Assembly: GCF_029478665.1 (NCBI RefSeq)
Contig: NZ_JARPQB010000001.1
Coordinates: 124,001 to 188,000, forward strand
Origin: Pseudomonas entomophila
GTDB taxonomy: Bacteria > Pseudomonadota > Gammaproteobacteria > Pseudomonadales > Pseudomonadaceae
Direction of reading: 5' to 3'
DNA length: 64,000 nucleotides
The translations under genes and the position numbers were made by a program. Of the stretch, positions 36,656-44,617 are shown piece by piece (the first letter of the stretch is position 1; each line of letters starts with the position of its first letter). The notes below the pieces were generated by a model that saw nothing but the letters and a program-made list of their open reading frames with translations, made no database searches and was not told the origin of the DNA.

Positions 36656-37822
36656 ATGAGTGGATTCTTCCACGGCGTCACCGTGACCAACGTCGACACC
36701 GGCGCGCGCAGCATCGCCCTGCCATCGTCCTCGATCATCGGCCTGGTCGACACCTTCACCGAAGGCCCGGGCGTCACTGCCAAGGCCAACGACCTGATCC
36801 TGATCACCAGCGAGCGCGAAGCGGTCGCGGCGTTCGGCCAGGACGCGGCGATCACCAAGGCCTGCCGCGCCATCTACAGCCGCGCCAAGGCGGTCATCGT
36901 CGCCTGCGGCGTGGCCAAGCTCGAAGACGGCGCCGAGCAGACCGCGGCGATCATCGGCAACGTACTGGCCGACGGCAAGCGCACCGGCCTGCAGGCGCTG
37001 CTCGACGGCAAGAGCCGTTTCAACGCCCAGCCACGCTTGCTGGTGGCGCCCAAGCACAGCGCCACCCAGGCCGTGGGCACTGCACTGGTGGCCTTGGCCG
37101 ACAAGCTGCGCGCCATCGCCATCATCGACGGCCCGAACAGCACCGATGAAGCGGCCATCGCCTACGCGAAAAACTTCGGTGCCAAGCGCGCCTTCCTGGT
37201 CGACCCGGGCGTGCGCTACTGGGACAACGCCGCCGAGGCCACGGTCGACGCGCCGGGCTCGGCCTGGGTCGCCGGCCTGTTCGCCTACACCGACCGCGAG
37301 TACGGCTTCTGGGCGTCGCCGTCGAACAAGGAGTTCGTCGGCATCACCGGCACCACCCGCGCGGTGGAGTTCCTCGATGGCGACGACACCTGCCGCGCCA
37401 ACCTGCTGAACAACGCCAACATCGCCACCATCATCCGTGACGACGGCTTCCGCCTGTGGGGCAACCGCACTCTGTCGAGCGACCCGAAATGGGCCTTCGT
37501 CACCCGCGTGCGCACCATGGACATCGTCATGGATGCGATCCTCTACGGCCACAAGTGGGCCGTGGACCGCTCCATCACCGCCACCTACGTCAAGGACGTC
37601 ACCGAAGGCCTGCAGGCCTTCATGCGCGACCTGAAGAACCAGGGCGCGATCATCAACTTCGAAGTCTTCGCCGACCCGGAGCTGAACACCGCCAGCCAGC
37701 TGGAGCAAGGCAAGGTGTACTGGAACATCCGCTTCACCGATGTGCCGCCTGCCGAAAACCCCAATTTCCGCGTCGAAGTCACCAACCAGTGGCTGACCGA
37801 AGTCCTCGATACCGCTGCTTAA
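36656..37822 (+). CDS. R-type contractile tail sheath protein, P2 FI-like
   Basis: A 388-residue sheath subunit (PA0622-like) that contracts to drive the tube through the envelope. The N-terminal SGFFHGVTVTNVDTGARSI is conserved, and the C-terminal subtilisin-like/handshake region includes WAVDRSITATYVKDVTEGLQ and ENPNFRVEVTNQWLTEVLD. CTGGAG precedes the ATG. It is the most certain marker that the second module is contractile. Confidence 0.96.
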   Translation: MSGFFHGVTVTNVDTGARSIALPSSSIIGLVDTFTEGPGVTAKANDLILITSEREAVAAFGQDAAITKACRAIYSRAKAVIVACGVAKLEDGAEQTAAIIGNVLADGKRTGLQALLDGKSRFNAQPRLLVAPKHSATQAVGTALVALADKLRAIAIIDGPNSTDEAAIAYAKNFGAKRAFLVDPGVRYWDNAAEATVDAPGSAWVAGLFAYTDREYGFWASPSNKEFVGITGTTRAVEFLDGDDTCRANLLNNANIATIIRDDGFRLWGNRTLSSDPKWAFVTRVRTMDIVMDAILYGHKWAVDRSITATYVKDVTEGLQAFMRDLKNQGAIINFEVFADPELNTASQLEQGKVYWNIRFTDVPPAENPNFRVEVTNQWLTEVLDTAA

Positions 37823-37835
37823 GGAGCACATTTAC

Positions 37836-38345
37836 ATGGCAATGATTCCCGAAACCCTGGCCAACCTGAACCTGTTCGTCGATGGCGTCAGCTTCCAGGG
37901 CGATGTACCCAGCCTGACCCTGCCCAAGCTCACCCTGAAGATGGAAGAGCACCGCCCCGGCGGCATGGACATGCCGGTCGAGATGGACCAGGGCATGGAA
38001 AAGCAGGAAGCCGCCTTCACCACCACCGGCGTGCGCCGCGAGTCGCTGAAGTTCTTCGGCCTGGCCGACGGCACTGCTTTCAACGGCACCTTCCGCGGCG
38101 CCTTCAAGGGCCTGAAGGGCAAGATCAACCCGGTGATCGTCACCCTGCGTGGCGCGCTGAAAGAGATCGACATGGGCGACTGGAAATCCGGCGACAAGGC
38201 CGAGATCAAGCACAGCGTCGCCGTCACCTACTACAAGCTCGAAGTCGACGGCCGCCTGGTCTACGAAATCGATGCCCTGGGCATGAAACGGGTGATCGAC
38301 GGCGTCGACCAACTGGCCGCCCAGCGCGCTGCCCTGGGTCTTTAA
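37836..38345 (+). CDS. R-type tail tube protein, P2 FII-like
   Basis: A 169-residue inner tube subunit (PA0623-like). MIPETLANLNLFVDGVSFQG and PKLTLKMEEHRPGGMDMPVE are family signatures; the protein polymerises into the rigid channel that depolarises the target cell. AAGGAG lies upstream of the ATG. It immediately follows the sheath, as in P2 and R-pyocins. Confidence 0.96.
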   Translation: MAMIPETLANLNLFVDGVSFQGDVPSLTLPKLTLKMEEHRPGGMDMPVEMDQGMEKQEAAFTTTGVRRESLKFFGLADGTAFNGTFRGAFKGLKGKINPVIVTLRGALKEIDMGDWKSGDKAEIKHSVAVTYYKLEVDGRLVYEIDALGMKRVIDGVDQLAAQRAALGL

Positions 38346-38357
38346 GGAGAACACTCG

Positions 38358-38660
38358 ATGGCTCAAGCGAAAAAGCTTCCGCAATGGCTGACCGTCAACG
38401 CCGAGCGCGTGACTGTGCGCCTGTCGCGCCCCAGTGAGGCCAACGGCGTGCAGGTCGACAGCCTGTCGCTGCGTGCCCCTACCGTGCGTGACATCCGCAA
38501 TGCCCAGGCCGGTGGCACGGGCGACGACGAGCAGCGTGAACTGAACCTGTTCGCCTCGCTCGCCGAAGTCGGCGTCAAGGACCTCGAGGGCCTGGCTCTT
38601 AAGGACTACAGCCGCCTGCAAACCGGCTATTTTCGCCTGGTGCAGGACGACGAGCTTTGA
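38358..38660 (+). CDS. R-type tail assembly chaperone, gpE-like short product
   Basis: A 100-residue protein (PA0624-like) between tube and tape measure, the position of P2 gpE. VDSLSLRAPTVRDIRNAQAG and LEGLALKDYSRLQTGYFRL fit the tail assembly chaperone family. It ends VQDDEL followed by CTT-TGA-C, a sequence identical to the +1 frameshift site of release factor 2. A longer E+E' product is therefore expected in addition to this one. AAGGAG lies upstream of the ATG. Confidence 0.9.
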   Translation: MAQAKKLPQWLTVNAERVTVRLSRPSEANGVQVDSLSLRAPTVRDIRNAQAGGTGDDEQRELNLFASLAEVGVKDLEGLALKDYSRLQTGYFRLVQDDEL

Positions 38661-38772
38661 CCCCGCCCGGCAGAAGGCCGCCGCCAGGCGGCTGGCCAAG
38701 GAGCTGAACTTTTCCGCGAGCGAAATCATGACCATGTCGTTCAGCGACATGGTCTGGTGGCTGGCGGAGTGA
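38659..38772 (+). CDS. R-type tail assembly chaperone extension (E'), reached by +1 frameshift
   Basis: Coordinates cover the post-shift part. After CTT is decoded, a +1 move reads GAC onward as DPARQKAAARRLAKELNF, then a GpE-type segment ending FSDMVWWLAE and TGA at 38770-38772. This is the P2 GpE domain, lacks its own usable start codon, and stops 13 bases before the tape measure ATG. It is too short to be seen as a stand-alone gene. The expected product is an E-E' fusion of about 137 residues made in small amounts. Confidence 0.85.
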   Translation, partial: DPARQKAAARRLAKELNFSASEIMTMSFSDMVWWLAE

Positions 38773-38785
38773 CAAGGAGGAACCT

Positions 38786-41095
38786 ATGGCGAACACACAG
38801 GTGTTCACCCTCGGCGTCACCAGCAGCCAGGCTTTGGGCAGGTCATCCGATACCTTGCGTGCACAGCTGGAACGGCTGCGCAGGCAGGCCGATGGTACCC
38901 GGCTCGGGCGGTTGATCGGTGAGGTCATCCGCCTGGGCTTGGAACTGGACAAAACTGGCGCGGCAGAAAGACGGCTGGGGATCGACCAGGCGTTGGCGCA
39001 CGAAGAGCAGATTGACCGGCTGCGTCTTGAAGGGGATGAGGTCGAGCGCTTGCGCAGGCTCTATCTTTCGCTAGGGCGCAAACCGTTGGAGCTACGCGCG
39101 GTGGCGGTGGTTGCCAGTACGGCTGCAGCCACCACGTCCGGCCCCTCACTGGAACAACGCAAGGCGGCTTTGCTGGAGGGCGTGAGCCCGACACCGAACC
39201 CCGCTCGGGGGGATTCGCCCGAAGCGCGAGGCGCGGAGCAGGGGCGTGTGCCCCTGGAGTCGGCGAATGCTGGCCTGGCAGTGCTGAAGGCGGGTGTGAT
39301 CGGTGCTGGTGCCACTGTCGGTACTGTGGCCGTCGCCGCCGCCGGGCGCTCGGCTTACCGGGGGTATCAAAGCCAAACACCCGAGCGGCGCAGCGAGATC
39401 ACCAGCGGCCTCAGGAAAAATGCTGGCAAGGCAGGCGCCAAGGCGATCACCAACCTGGGTTTGGCCGCGCTCAAGGAAACCGGCGAGGACAAGGCCGAGG
39501 CGGTTGGCGCCGCCCTCGGCGGCGTGCTGGGGAACCTGGGTGCGGAACTGCTGGGCGGCCTGACCAAGAACAAGCAAATCCAGGCGTACGGCGGTGAAAT
39601 CGGCGAGATGATCGGCGAAGGCATCGGCGGGTTCTTCGGCAAGACGGTGTACGGATGGTTCTCTGACACGCCGGCCGCCAACGAAGCATCAGGCAAGAGC
39701 ACTGACCCTTCTCGGCGTGATGCGTCGGAGCAAGGCAAGGTTGTTGCGTCCGAAGATGCAGGTCCGCAGCCGGGGGACACACCGGGTAAAGCGCCCGATA
39801 CTCCAAGCGCAGAGCCTCAGGGGCCGGCAAAGGGTGGCCGCGAACTCGTGAATGGGGCGCTCTACGCGGGTGCCGCGCTTGTCGGTGGGGCTGCCCTCAC
39901 TGTGGGCGGGAAGGCGATGTACAACCGTCTCACCCCCGAGCGGCGAAATGAAATCACCGGCGGCGTCAGGGAGAACGCTGGTAAAGCAGGCGCCAAGGCA
40001 GTTGCCAATCTTGGCTTGGCCACGCTCAAGGAAAGCGGCGAGGACAAGGCCGAGGCCGTGGGGTCTGCCCTTGGGGGCGCGCTGGGCAACATGGGCGCGG
40101 AACTGCTGGGGGGCTGGACCAAGAACAAACAGATCCAGAAGTACGGTGGTGAAATTGGCGAGCTGATCGGTGAAGGCGTCGGCGGTTTCTTAGGCAAGGC
40201 GTACTATGGGTTGTTCTCTGATACGCCAGCCGCCAACGATGCTTCCGCCAAGGATGCCAAAGCCCCTGCGTCTTCCTCTGGCCGGCCAGCCACCCGCTTG
40301 GCACGCCAGGACGATGAGGAGGAAATAGAGGAAGAGGAAGAGGAAGAGGAGATCGGCGAGGCAGAGGAAGAAGCGGCATTGTTCGAGGCGCAAGAACAAG
40401 CCTCGGCCAGTTCCGTGGCCACGCCATCGCAGAGTTCCAGCACTTCCGTCGGTCTCGCCGGCACCGCTTTCGGGGGCCTGCTGGGCAAGGCCGGGAGCAG
40501 CGGTGCCGAAGCCTCCGTAGCAAGGCGGGTATTCAAACGCATTCCGGGCGCCGCCATGCTCGACACAGGCCTGCAGCTTGCCGAAACCTACAACAGCGAC
40601 GCCACGGCGGACCAGAAACTCGAAGGTTACGGTACCGCCGTTGGCGGCCTGGGTGGCGGTCTGGCCGGTGCTGCGGCGGGCGCGGCCATCGGTTCGGTGG
40701 TGCCGGTGATCGGCACGGCGATCGGCGGCCTGATCGGTGGTGTGCTGGGCAGTATGGGTGGGGAGAGCATCGGTGGCTGGTTGGGCAAGGCACTGGGCTC
40801 AGGCAAGGATGAACCTCCCGGCAAGCCAGGGTTGGGTGAAGCTGCGCGAGCTGTGGATAGCGCGCCGGTGCAGCCAGCGGTCATGCCCACGTCGCCTGCA
40901 TCGGCGGCAACACCACCGGCCCCTATCAACCAGCAATTCACCTTCACCGCCAACATGCCGGTCACCTTCAGCAACAGCCTGGACGATCCCTCTGTGCTCC
41001 AGCAACTGGAGGCCATCGCCCGTCGCCAGTTGGAAGAGTTGATGCGCCAGGCCCGCTCGGTGCAACTGGCCGACACCCCACATATCGCACTTTAA
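38786..41095 (+). CDS. R-type tape measure protein with internal duplication
   Basis: A 769-residue tape measure (PA0625 position). The N-terminus is helical (ALGRSSDTLRAQLERLRRQA). Two 105-residue units, residues ~198-302 and ~383-487, are near copies (TPERRSEITSGLRKNAGKAG vs TPERRNEITGGVRENAGKAG; both end FSDTPAANxAS). An Asp/Glu run (~510-535) and Gly/Ala hydrophobic helices (~620-665) follow, with a conserved C-terminus (INQQFTFTANMPVTFSNS). It sets tail length; the duplication should have lengthened the tail. Confidence 0.9.
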   Translation: MANTQVFTLGVTSSQALGRSSDTLRAQLERLRRQADGTRLGRLIGEVIRLGLELDKTGAAERRLGIDQALAHEEQIDRLRLEGDEVERLRRLYLSLGRKPLELRAVAVVASTAAATTSGPSLEQRKAALLEGVSPTPNPARGDSPEARGAEQGRVPLESANAGLAVLKAGVIGAGATVGTVAVAAAGRSAYRGYQSQTPERRSEITSGLRKNAGKAGAKAITNLGLAALKETGEDKAEAVGAALGGVLGNLGAELLGGLTKNKQIQAYGGEIGEMIGEGIGGFFGKTVYGWFSDTPAANEASGKSTDPSRRDASEQGKVVASEDAGPQPGDTPGKAPDTPSAEPQGPAKGGRELVNGALYAGAALVGGAALTVGGKAMYNRLTPERRNEITGGVRENAGKAGAKAVANLGLATLKESGEDKAEAVGSALGGALGNMGAELLGGWTKNKQIQKYGGEIGELIGEGVGGFLGKAYYGLFSDTPAANDASAKDAKAPASSSGRPATRLARQDDEEEIEEEEEEEEIGEAEEEAALFEAQEQASASSVATPSQSSSTSVGLAGTAFGGLLGKAGSSGAEASVARRVFKRIPGAAMLDTGLQLAETYNSDATADQKLEGYGTAVGGLGGGLAGAAAGAAIGSVVPVIGTAIGGLIGGVLGSMGGESIGGWLGKALGSGKDEPPGKPGLGEAARAVDSAPVQPAVMPTSPASAATPPAPINQQFTFTANMPVTFSNSLDDPSVLQQLEAIARRQLEELMRQARSVQLADTPHIAL

Positions 41096-41104
41096 GGAGG
41101 ACCC

Positions 41105-41950
41105 ATGACCTACCTGGAGCAGCTGCAAGCCACGCTGCACGCCCTGGTCAAGGCGGGAGAGGCGGGGCGTCGGCGTGCCGACGCCATGCTCGATCCCATG
41201 AACGACGCGATCGGCCATATACAAGGCGCGGTGGGCGAGCTGGAAGGGTTGCCGGTGGTCGGGCCGATCATTGGTGCCAAGCTGCAGCGCACCATGCGCG
41301 CAATCACCAATGCCCAGGCCCGGGTCGCCAAGGTGGTGGCCAAGTATGACCAGGCGGTGGCGGTGGTGCGCCAGGTGCGTGATCGCATCGACGGCTTCGC
41401 CGCCCACGCCGCCAAGGCAGGCGCAGCGATCGGTCGCGTGGTTGGGGCGGTGCGCTCGACCGTCAACGGCGTGCTGTCGACGCTGGGCTTCGCGCCCGAA
41501 GCGACGCCCGCGGCCGAAGCGGTCAAGCCGTTCCCGCACTTGCTGGTGCTGCAACCGCTCAAGGCGGGCGCCGCACCCTACTACTTCAACCTCGATACCG
41601 CCGCATTCGACCACCTACGTCGGCAGACCCGCTTCCGCTGGGCCGGCCAGGAGCGGCTGAGCCGCGACACCGCGCAGCAGGCCGTGAGCCTGGGTGAAGA
41701 GACCATCAGCATTCGCGGGGCGATCTTCCCCGGCTTCAAGGGCGGCCTGGGCCAGTTGCAGACACTGCGCAGCATCGGCCGCCAGTTGTTGCCGCTGTCG
41801 CTGACCACCGGCTACGGCGAAGTGCTCGGCACCTGGTGCCTGACCAGCATCGAGGAAGAGCAGGGCGCCCTGCTGGCCGGCGGCATCCCGCGCAAACAAG
41901 GGTTTTCACTGGAGTTCGTGAGCTATGGCCAGGATTTGTACAACGTCTGA
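41105..41950 (+). CDS. R-type tail protein, P2 gpU-like
   Basis: A 281-residue protein (PA0626-like). The C-terminal ~130 residues carry the gpU fold signatures FDHLRRQTRFRWAGQERLSR and GTWCLTSIEEEQGALLAGG. The N-terminal 140 residues are a helical extension absent from P2 gpU, as in pyocins. It links tube, hub and tape measure. It overlaps the gpX gene by 26 bases. Confidence 0.9.
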   Translation: MTYLEQLQATLHALVKAGEAGRRRADAMLDPMNDAIGHIQGAVGELEGLPVVGPIIGAKLQRTMRAITNAQARVAKVVAKYDQAVAVVRQVRDRIDGFAAHAAKAGAAIGRVVGAVRSTVNGVLSTLGFAPEATPAAEAVKPFPHLLVLQPLKAGAAPYYFNLDTAAFDHLRRQTRFRWAGQERLSRDTAQQAVSLGEETISIRGAIFPGFKGGLGQLQTLRSIGRQLLPLSLTTGYGEVLGTWCLTSIEEEQGALLAGGIPRKQGFSLEFVSYGQDLYNV

Positions 41951-42131
41951 AGGCGACGTGCTCGACACGCTCTGCCAGCACTACTACGGCCACCTCGATG
42001 GTTCGGTCGAAGCGGTGCTCGAAGCCAACCAGGGCCTGGCGGACGAGGCCCAGCCGTTTCGCGCCGGGGTGCGCATCGTGTTGCCGGTGCTGGCCGTGGT
42101 GGCCGCGAACACCGTGCAACTGTGGGACTGA
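41925..42131 (+). CDS. R-type tail protein, P2 gpX-like (LysM fold)
   Basis: A 68-residue protein of the phage tail protein X family (PA0627-like), with the LysM-like pattern GDVLDTLCQHYYGHLDGSVE and LPVLAVVAANTVQLWD. It likely joins the baseplate hub to peptidoglycan or to gpD. It is embedded at the 3' end of gpU in another frame, a usual compact arrangement. Confidence 0.92.
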   Translation: MARICTTSEGDVLDTLCQHYYGHLDGSVEAVLEANQGLADEAQPFRAGVRIVLPVLAVVAANTVQLWD

Positions 42132-42150
42132 CCGGCAAGGAGCCTGAACC

Positions 42151-43185
42151 ATGCAACCGATCTTCCGCATCGAGGCCGACGGCAAGGACATCACCGCGCT
42201 GATCAACGACCGGCTGCTGTTGCTGCGCACCACCGACAAGCCCGGCATGGAGTCGGACGACTTCGAGCTGCGCATCGATGCCCGCGACGGCGCCCTGGCG
42301 TTGCCCGCCCGCGGCGCCGTGCTGCAGGTTCATCTGGGGTACGCCGGCCAGCCGCTGACGCGGCTGGGGCGCTACACCGTCGATGAGGTCGAATTGTCGG
42401 GGCCACCCGACACCCTGGTCATTCGCGGCAAGGCCAGTGACCTGCGCGGTACCGGCAAGACCATCCGCAGCGGTAGCTGGGAAGGGGCGACGCTGCAACG
42501 CATCGTCGCCGAGATCGGTGCGCGCAATGGCTGGCAGGCGGTCTGCCCGGTGACGGTCAAGTTGCCGCGGGTCGACCAGTACAGCGAGTCGGACTTCAAC
42601 TTCATCACCCGCCTGGCCCGACAGAACGACTGCACCGCCAAGCTTGCCGATGGCCAACTGCTGGTGCTGCCGCGCCAAGGCGGGCAGAGCGCCAGCGGCA
42701 AGGCGTTGGGGGTAGTGACCATCGCCCGCAACGAGGTCAGCCAGTGGCAGTTCCGCCTGGCCGACAAGAGCACCCACAAGGCGGTGCGCACTCGCCACCA
42801 GGACCCGGCCACCGGCAAGTTGAGCGTGGTCGAACTGGGCAATGGTGACGCGCCGGAGGGCCTGCAACCGGTGCACACCGATCGCCACCTGTACCCCAAC
42901 CGTGCGGCTGCGGAACAGGCCGCCAAGGCGCGCCTGGCCAGCTTCAACCGGGATACGGCCAGCGTGCGTCTGGACATGCCGGGACGCACCGACCTGTTCG
43001 CCGAGCGGAGCGTCGAGATCACCGGCTTTCTCGCCGGGCTGGACGGAGCGTATCTGGTCGAGTCGGTGGAGCAGGTGTTCACCAGCAGTGGTTGGCGGAC
43101 CACGGTGCAATGCAACGGCGGGCGCCAGGGCAAGGCCAAGGCAAAGGGTTCTGCGCCGAGGCGCGCGGGAGCATTGAAGGCCTGA
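42151..43185 (+). CDS. R-type baseplate hub protein, P2 gpD-like
   Basis: A 344-residue late-control D family protein (PA0628-like). It forms the hub ring on which the spike sits, equivalent to T4 gp27. PIFRIEADGKDITALINDRL at the N-terminus and ESDFNFITRLARQNDCTAKL at ~145-164 are diagnostic. CAAGGAG lies upstream. It is the last R-type structural gene; a 149-base gap to the Com-like gene follows. Confidence 0.95.
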   Translation: MQPIFRIEADGKDITALINDRLLLLRTTDKPGMESDDFELRIDARDGALALPARGAVLQVHLGYAGQPLTRLGRYTVDEVELSGPPDTLVIRGKASDLRGTGKTIRSGSWEGATLQRIVAEIGARNGWQAVCPVTVKLPRVDQYSESDFNFITRLARQNDCTAKLADGQLLVLPRQGGQSASGKALGVVTIARNEVSQWQFRLADKSTHKAVRTRHQDPATGKLSVVELGNGDAPEGLQPVHTDRHLYPNRAAAEQAAKARLASFNRDTASVRLDMPGRTDLFAERSVEITGFLAGLDGAYLVESVEQVFTSSGWRTTVQCNGGRQGKAKAKGSAPRRAGALKA

Positions 43186-43334
43186 GTGCGGGTGCCACTG
43201 GGTGCCTGGAGAAGGTTTCCCGGTGCCGGTTGGCATGGGCGCTTTCTTATAGTCGGCCGCAATGGAGGCGCTACTTCGGAAAGTCGCCCTTTCCCACCTT
43301 TTGAACGTGACACCAGCTTGTCAGGATTTTCTCT

Positions 43335-43544
43335 ATGTTCATCGACTTGCGCTGCGGCCAGTGCCGAAAACTGCTGGCCCGCATCACTCCTGTTTCCGAG
43401 CTCCAGATCAAGTGCGGCCGGTGCCGCACCCTGAATCATGTGAAAGCCACGCGCTTCGAGCCATCGCCATTGAGCGAGCCGTTGGCGGCACTGGCCGCCG
43501 TTCGATCAGACTGCAATGGAGAACACACCGATGCCGCTCACTGA
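43335..43544 (+). CDS. Com-like zinc-finger protein
   Basis: A 69-residue protein with Cys7-x2-Cys10 and Cys27-x2-Cys30, plus the ...RTLNHVKATR tail typical of the Mu Com family. Mu Com is a zinc-finger RNA-binding protein that switches on translation of the mom DNA-modification gene. No mom homologue is visible here. Its ORF overlaps the endolysin start by 14 bases, so it could act on that mRNA (inference). The upstream sequence has no clear promoter. Confidence 0.85.
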   Translation: MFIDLRCGQCRKLLARITPVSELQIKCGRCRTLNHVKATRFEPSPLSEPLAALAAVRSDCNGEHTDAAH

Positions 43545-44082
43545 ACAGCAGCTCAAACAGATCTATCCGCTGGCCGGCCAGCGCGCCGCGACCTTCCTTC
43601 CGGCTCTCAACCAGGCCATGGAGCATTGGGAGATCGACCACCCCAAGCGCGTTGCCGCGTTCCTCGCCCAGGTCGGGCACGAGTCCGGCCAGTTGCGCTA
43701 TGTGAAGGAGCTCGGCGGCGACCGCTACCTGGCCCGCTACGACACCGGTAGCCTGGCCCTGCGCCTGGGCAACACGCCGGAGGCCGACGGCGATGGCCAA
43801 CGCTATTGCGGGCGCGGCCTGATCCAGGTGACCGGGCGCAACAACTACCAGGCCTGCAGCCGGGCGCTGTTCGGCGACGAACGCCTGCTGGCGCAACCGC
43901 AGATGCTCGAGCAGCCGCGCTGGGCTTGCGCATCGGCGGCCTGGTTCTGGCATTCGCGGGGGCTCAATGCCTTGGCCGACCGTGGCGAGTTCAACCGTAT
44001 CACCCGGCATATCAATGGCGGCCTGAATGGCCTGGCCGACCGTCAGGAGATCTGGGAACGAGCCCGTGAGGTGCTGTGTTGA
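43531..44082 (+). CDS. Endolysin, glycoside hydrolase family 19
   Basis: A 183-residue chitinase-fold muramidase (PA0629-like) that digests peptidoglycan for particle release. The catalytic glutamate pair is probably Glu51 (VGHESGQLRY) and Glu60; the GRGLIQVTGRNNY substrate loop is at ~92-104. No signal peptide is present, so export depends on the holin at 16921. ATG 43531 has GGAGA 8 bases upstream; the earlier in-frame ATG 43516 overlaps Com further and lacks a site. Confidence 0.93.
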   Translation: MPLTEQQLKQIYPLAGQRAATFLPALNQAMEHWEIDHPKRVAAFLAQVGHESGQLRYVKELGGDRYLARYDTGSLALRLGNTPEADGDGQRYCGRGLIQVTGRNNYQACSRALFGDERLLAQPQMLEQPRWACASAAWFWHSRGLNALADRGEFNRITRHINGGLNGLADRQEIWERAREVLC

Positions 44083-44576
44083 GCCGCCTGCAACTGGGGT
44101 TGTGCGCCGTGCTGGTGCTGTCTAGCGCGGCACTGGCCTGGCAGGTCCAGGGCTGGCGCTACGAGCGGTTGCTGGCCGAGTCCGAGGGGCTGCAGGCGCA
44201 GCAGAAGGTCGAGCAGGTCGAAGCGCTCAATGAACAGCTGCTTGCCGAGCGCGACCGGCGACAGGCGCTCGAGCAACGCCTGCACAACGATGAAACCCGT
44301 CATTACCAGGAGCTTACCGATGCCCAACAGACTCAGGCTCGCCTGCGTGATCGCCTTGCTACTGCCGACCTTCGGCTGTCGGTCCTGGTCGAACGCGACG
44401 CCGGCTGCGCCGCAGTGCCTGCCACCACCGCCACCGGTGGCGTGGATCATGGCGCCGTACGCGCCCGACTTGACCCGGCGCATGCTCGACGAATTGTCGC
44501 CATCACCGACGACGGCGACCGCGGACTGATCGCCCTGCGCGCCTGCCAGGCCTACGTCCGCGCATTGGCGCCGTGA
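44079..44576 (+). CDS. Inner-membrane spanin Rz
   Basis: A 165-residue protein with an N-terminal membrane anchor (LQLGLCAVLVLSSAALAW) and a periplasmic coiled coil (~20-100). It pairs with Rz1 to fuse the two membranes after the wall is degraded. The start is TTG 44079, overlapping the endolysin stop, with TGAGG 7 bases upstream; GTG 44076 is an alternative. It contains the whole Rz1 gene in another frame. Confidence 0.88.
   Translation: MSRLQLGLCAVLVLSSAALAWQVQGWRYERLLAESEGLQAQQKVEQVEALNEQLLAERDRRQALEQRLHNDETRHYQELTDAQQTQARLRDRLATADLRLSVLVERDAGCAAVPATTATGGVDHGAVRARLDPAHARRIVAITDDGDRGLIALRACQAYVRALAP
44320..44529 (+). CDS. Outer-membrane lipoprotein spanin Rz1 (nested in Rz)
   Basis: A 69-residue lipoprotein read in a different frame entirely inside Rz. 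The signal sequence LRLACVIALLLPTFGC has the lipidated cysteine at residue 20, followed by a proline run (CLPPPPPVAW) typical of Rz1. CAGGAG lies 9 bases before the ATG. The nested Rz/Rz1 layout is the lambda type. Confidence 0.88.
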   Translation: MPNRLRLACVIALLLPTFGCRSWSNATPAAPQCLPPPPPVAWIMAPYAPDLTRRMLDELSPSPTTATAD

Positions 44577-44617
44577 AGGGTGGTAGGGTAGGGCGCAATC
44601 TTGCCAGGAGCTAGAAA

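Larger units (their letters stand above)
13595..44576. mobile_element. mutS-cinA tailocin locus: combined F-type and R-type phage-tail bacteriocins
   Basis: The 31 kb between mutS and cinA contain two complete phage tail gene sets, one LexA-like repressor and one lysis system, but no integrase, terminase, portal, capsid, head-completion or replication gene. This is the defining profile of tailocins (pyocin-like particles), contractile R-type and flexible F-type. Rightward order: fibre cassette, holin, F-type tail, R-type tail, Com, endolysin, spanins. A separate two-gene leftward operon sits next to mutS. The mutS-cinA interval is a known tailocin site in the P. fluorescens lineage. Borders are gene-based; I see no attachment-site repeats. 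Confidence 0.9.

Noticed and set aside
43186..43334. Separate promoter for the lysis genes (TATAGT at about 43245)
   Set aside because: No -35 element at an acceptable distance (TTGGCA is only 12 bases away), so I do not call it.
13595..44576. Complete prophage
   Set aside because: No integrase, excisionase, replication, terminase, portal, protease or capsid gene, and no attachment repeats at mutS or cinA.
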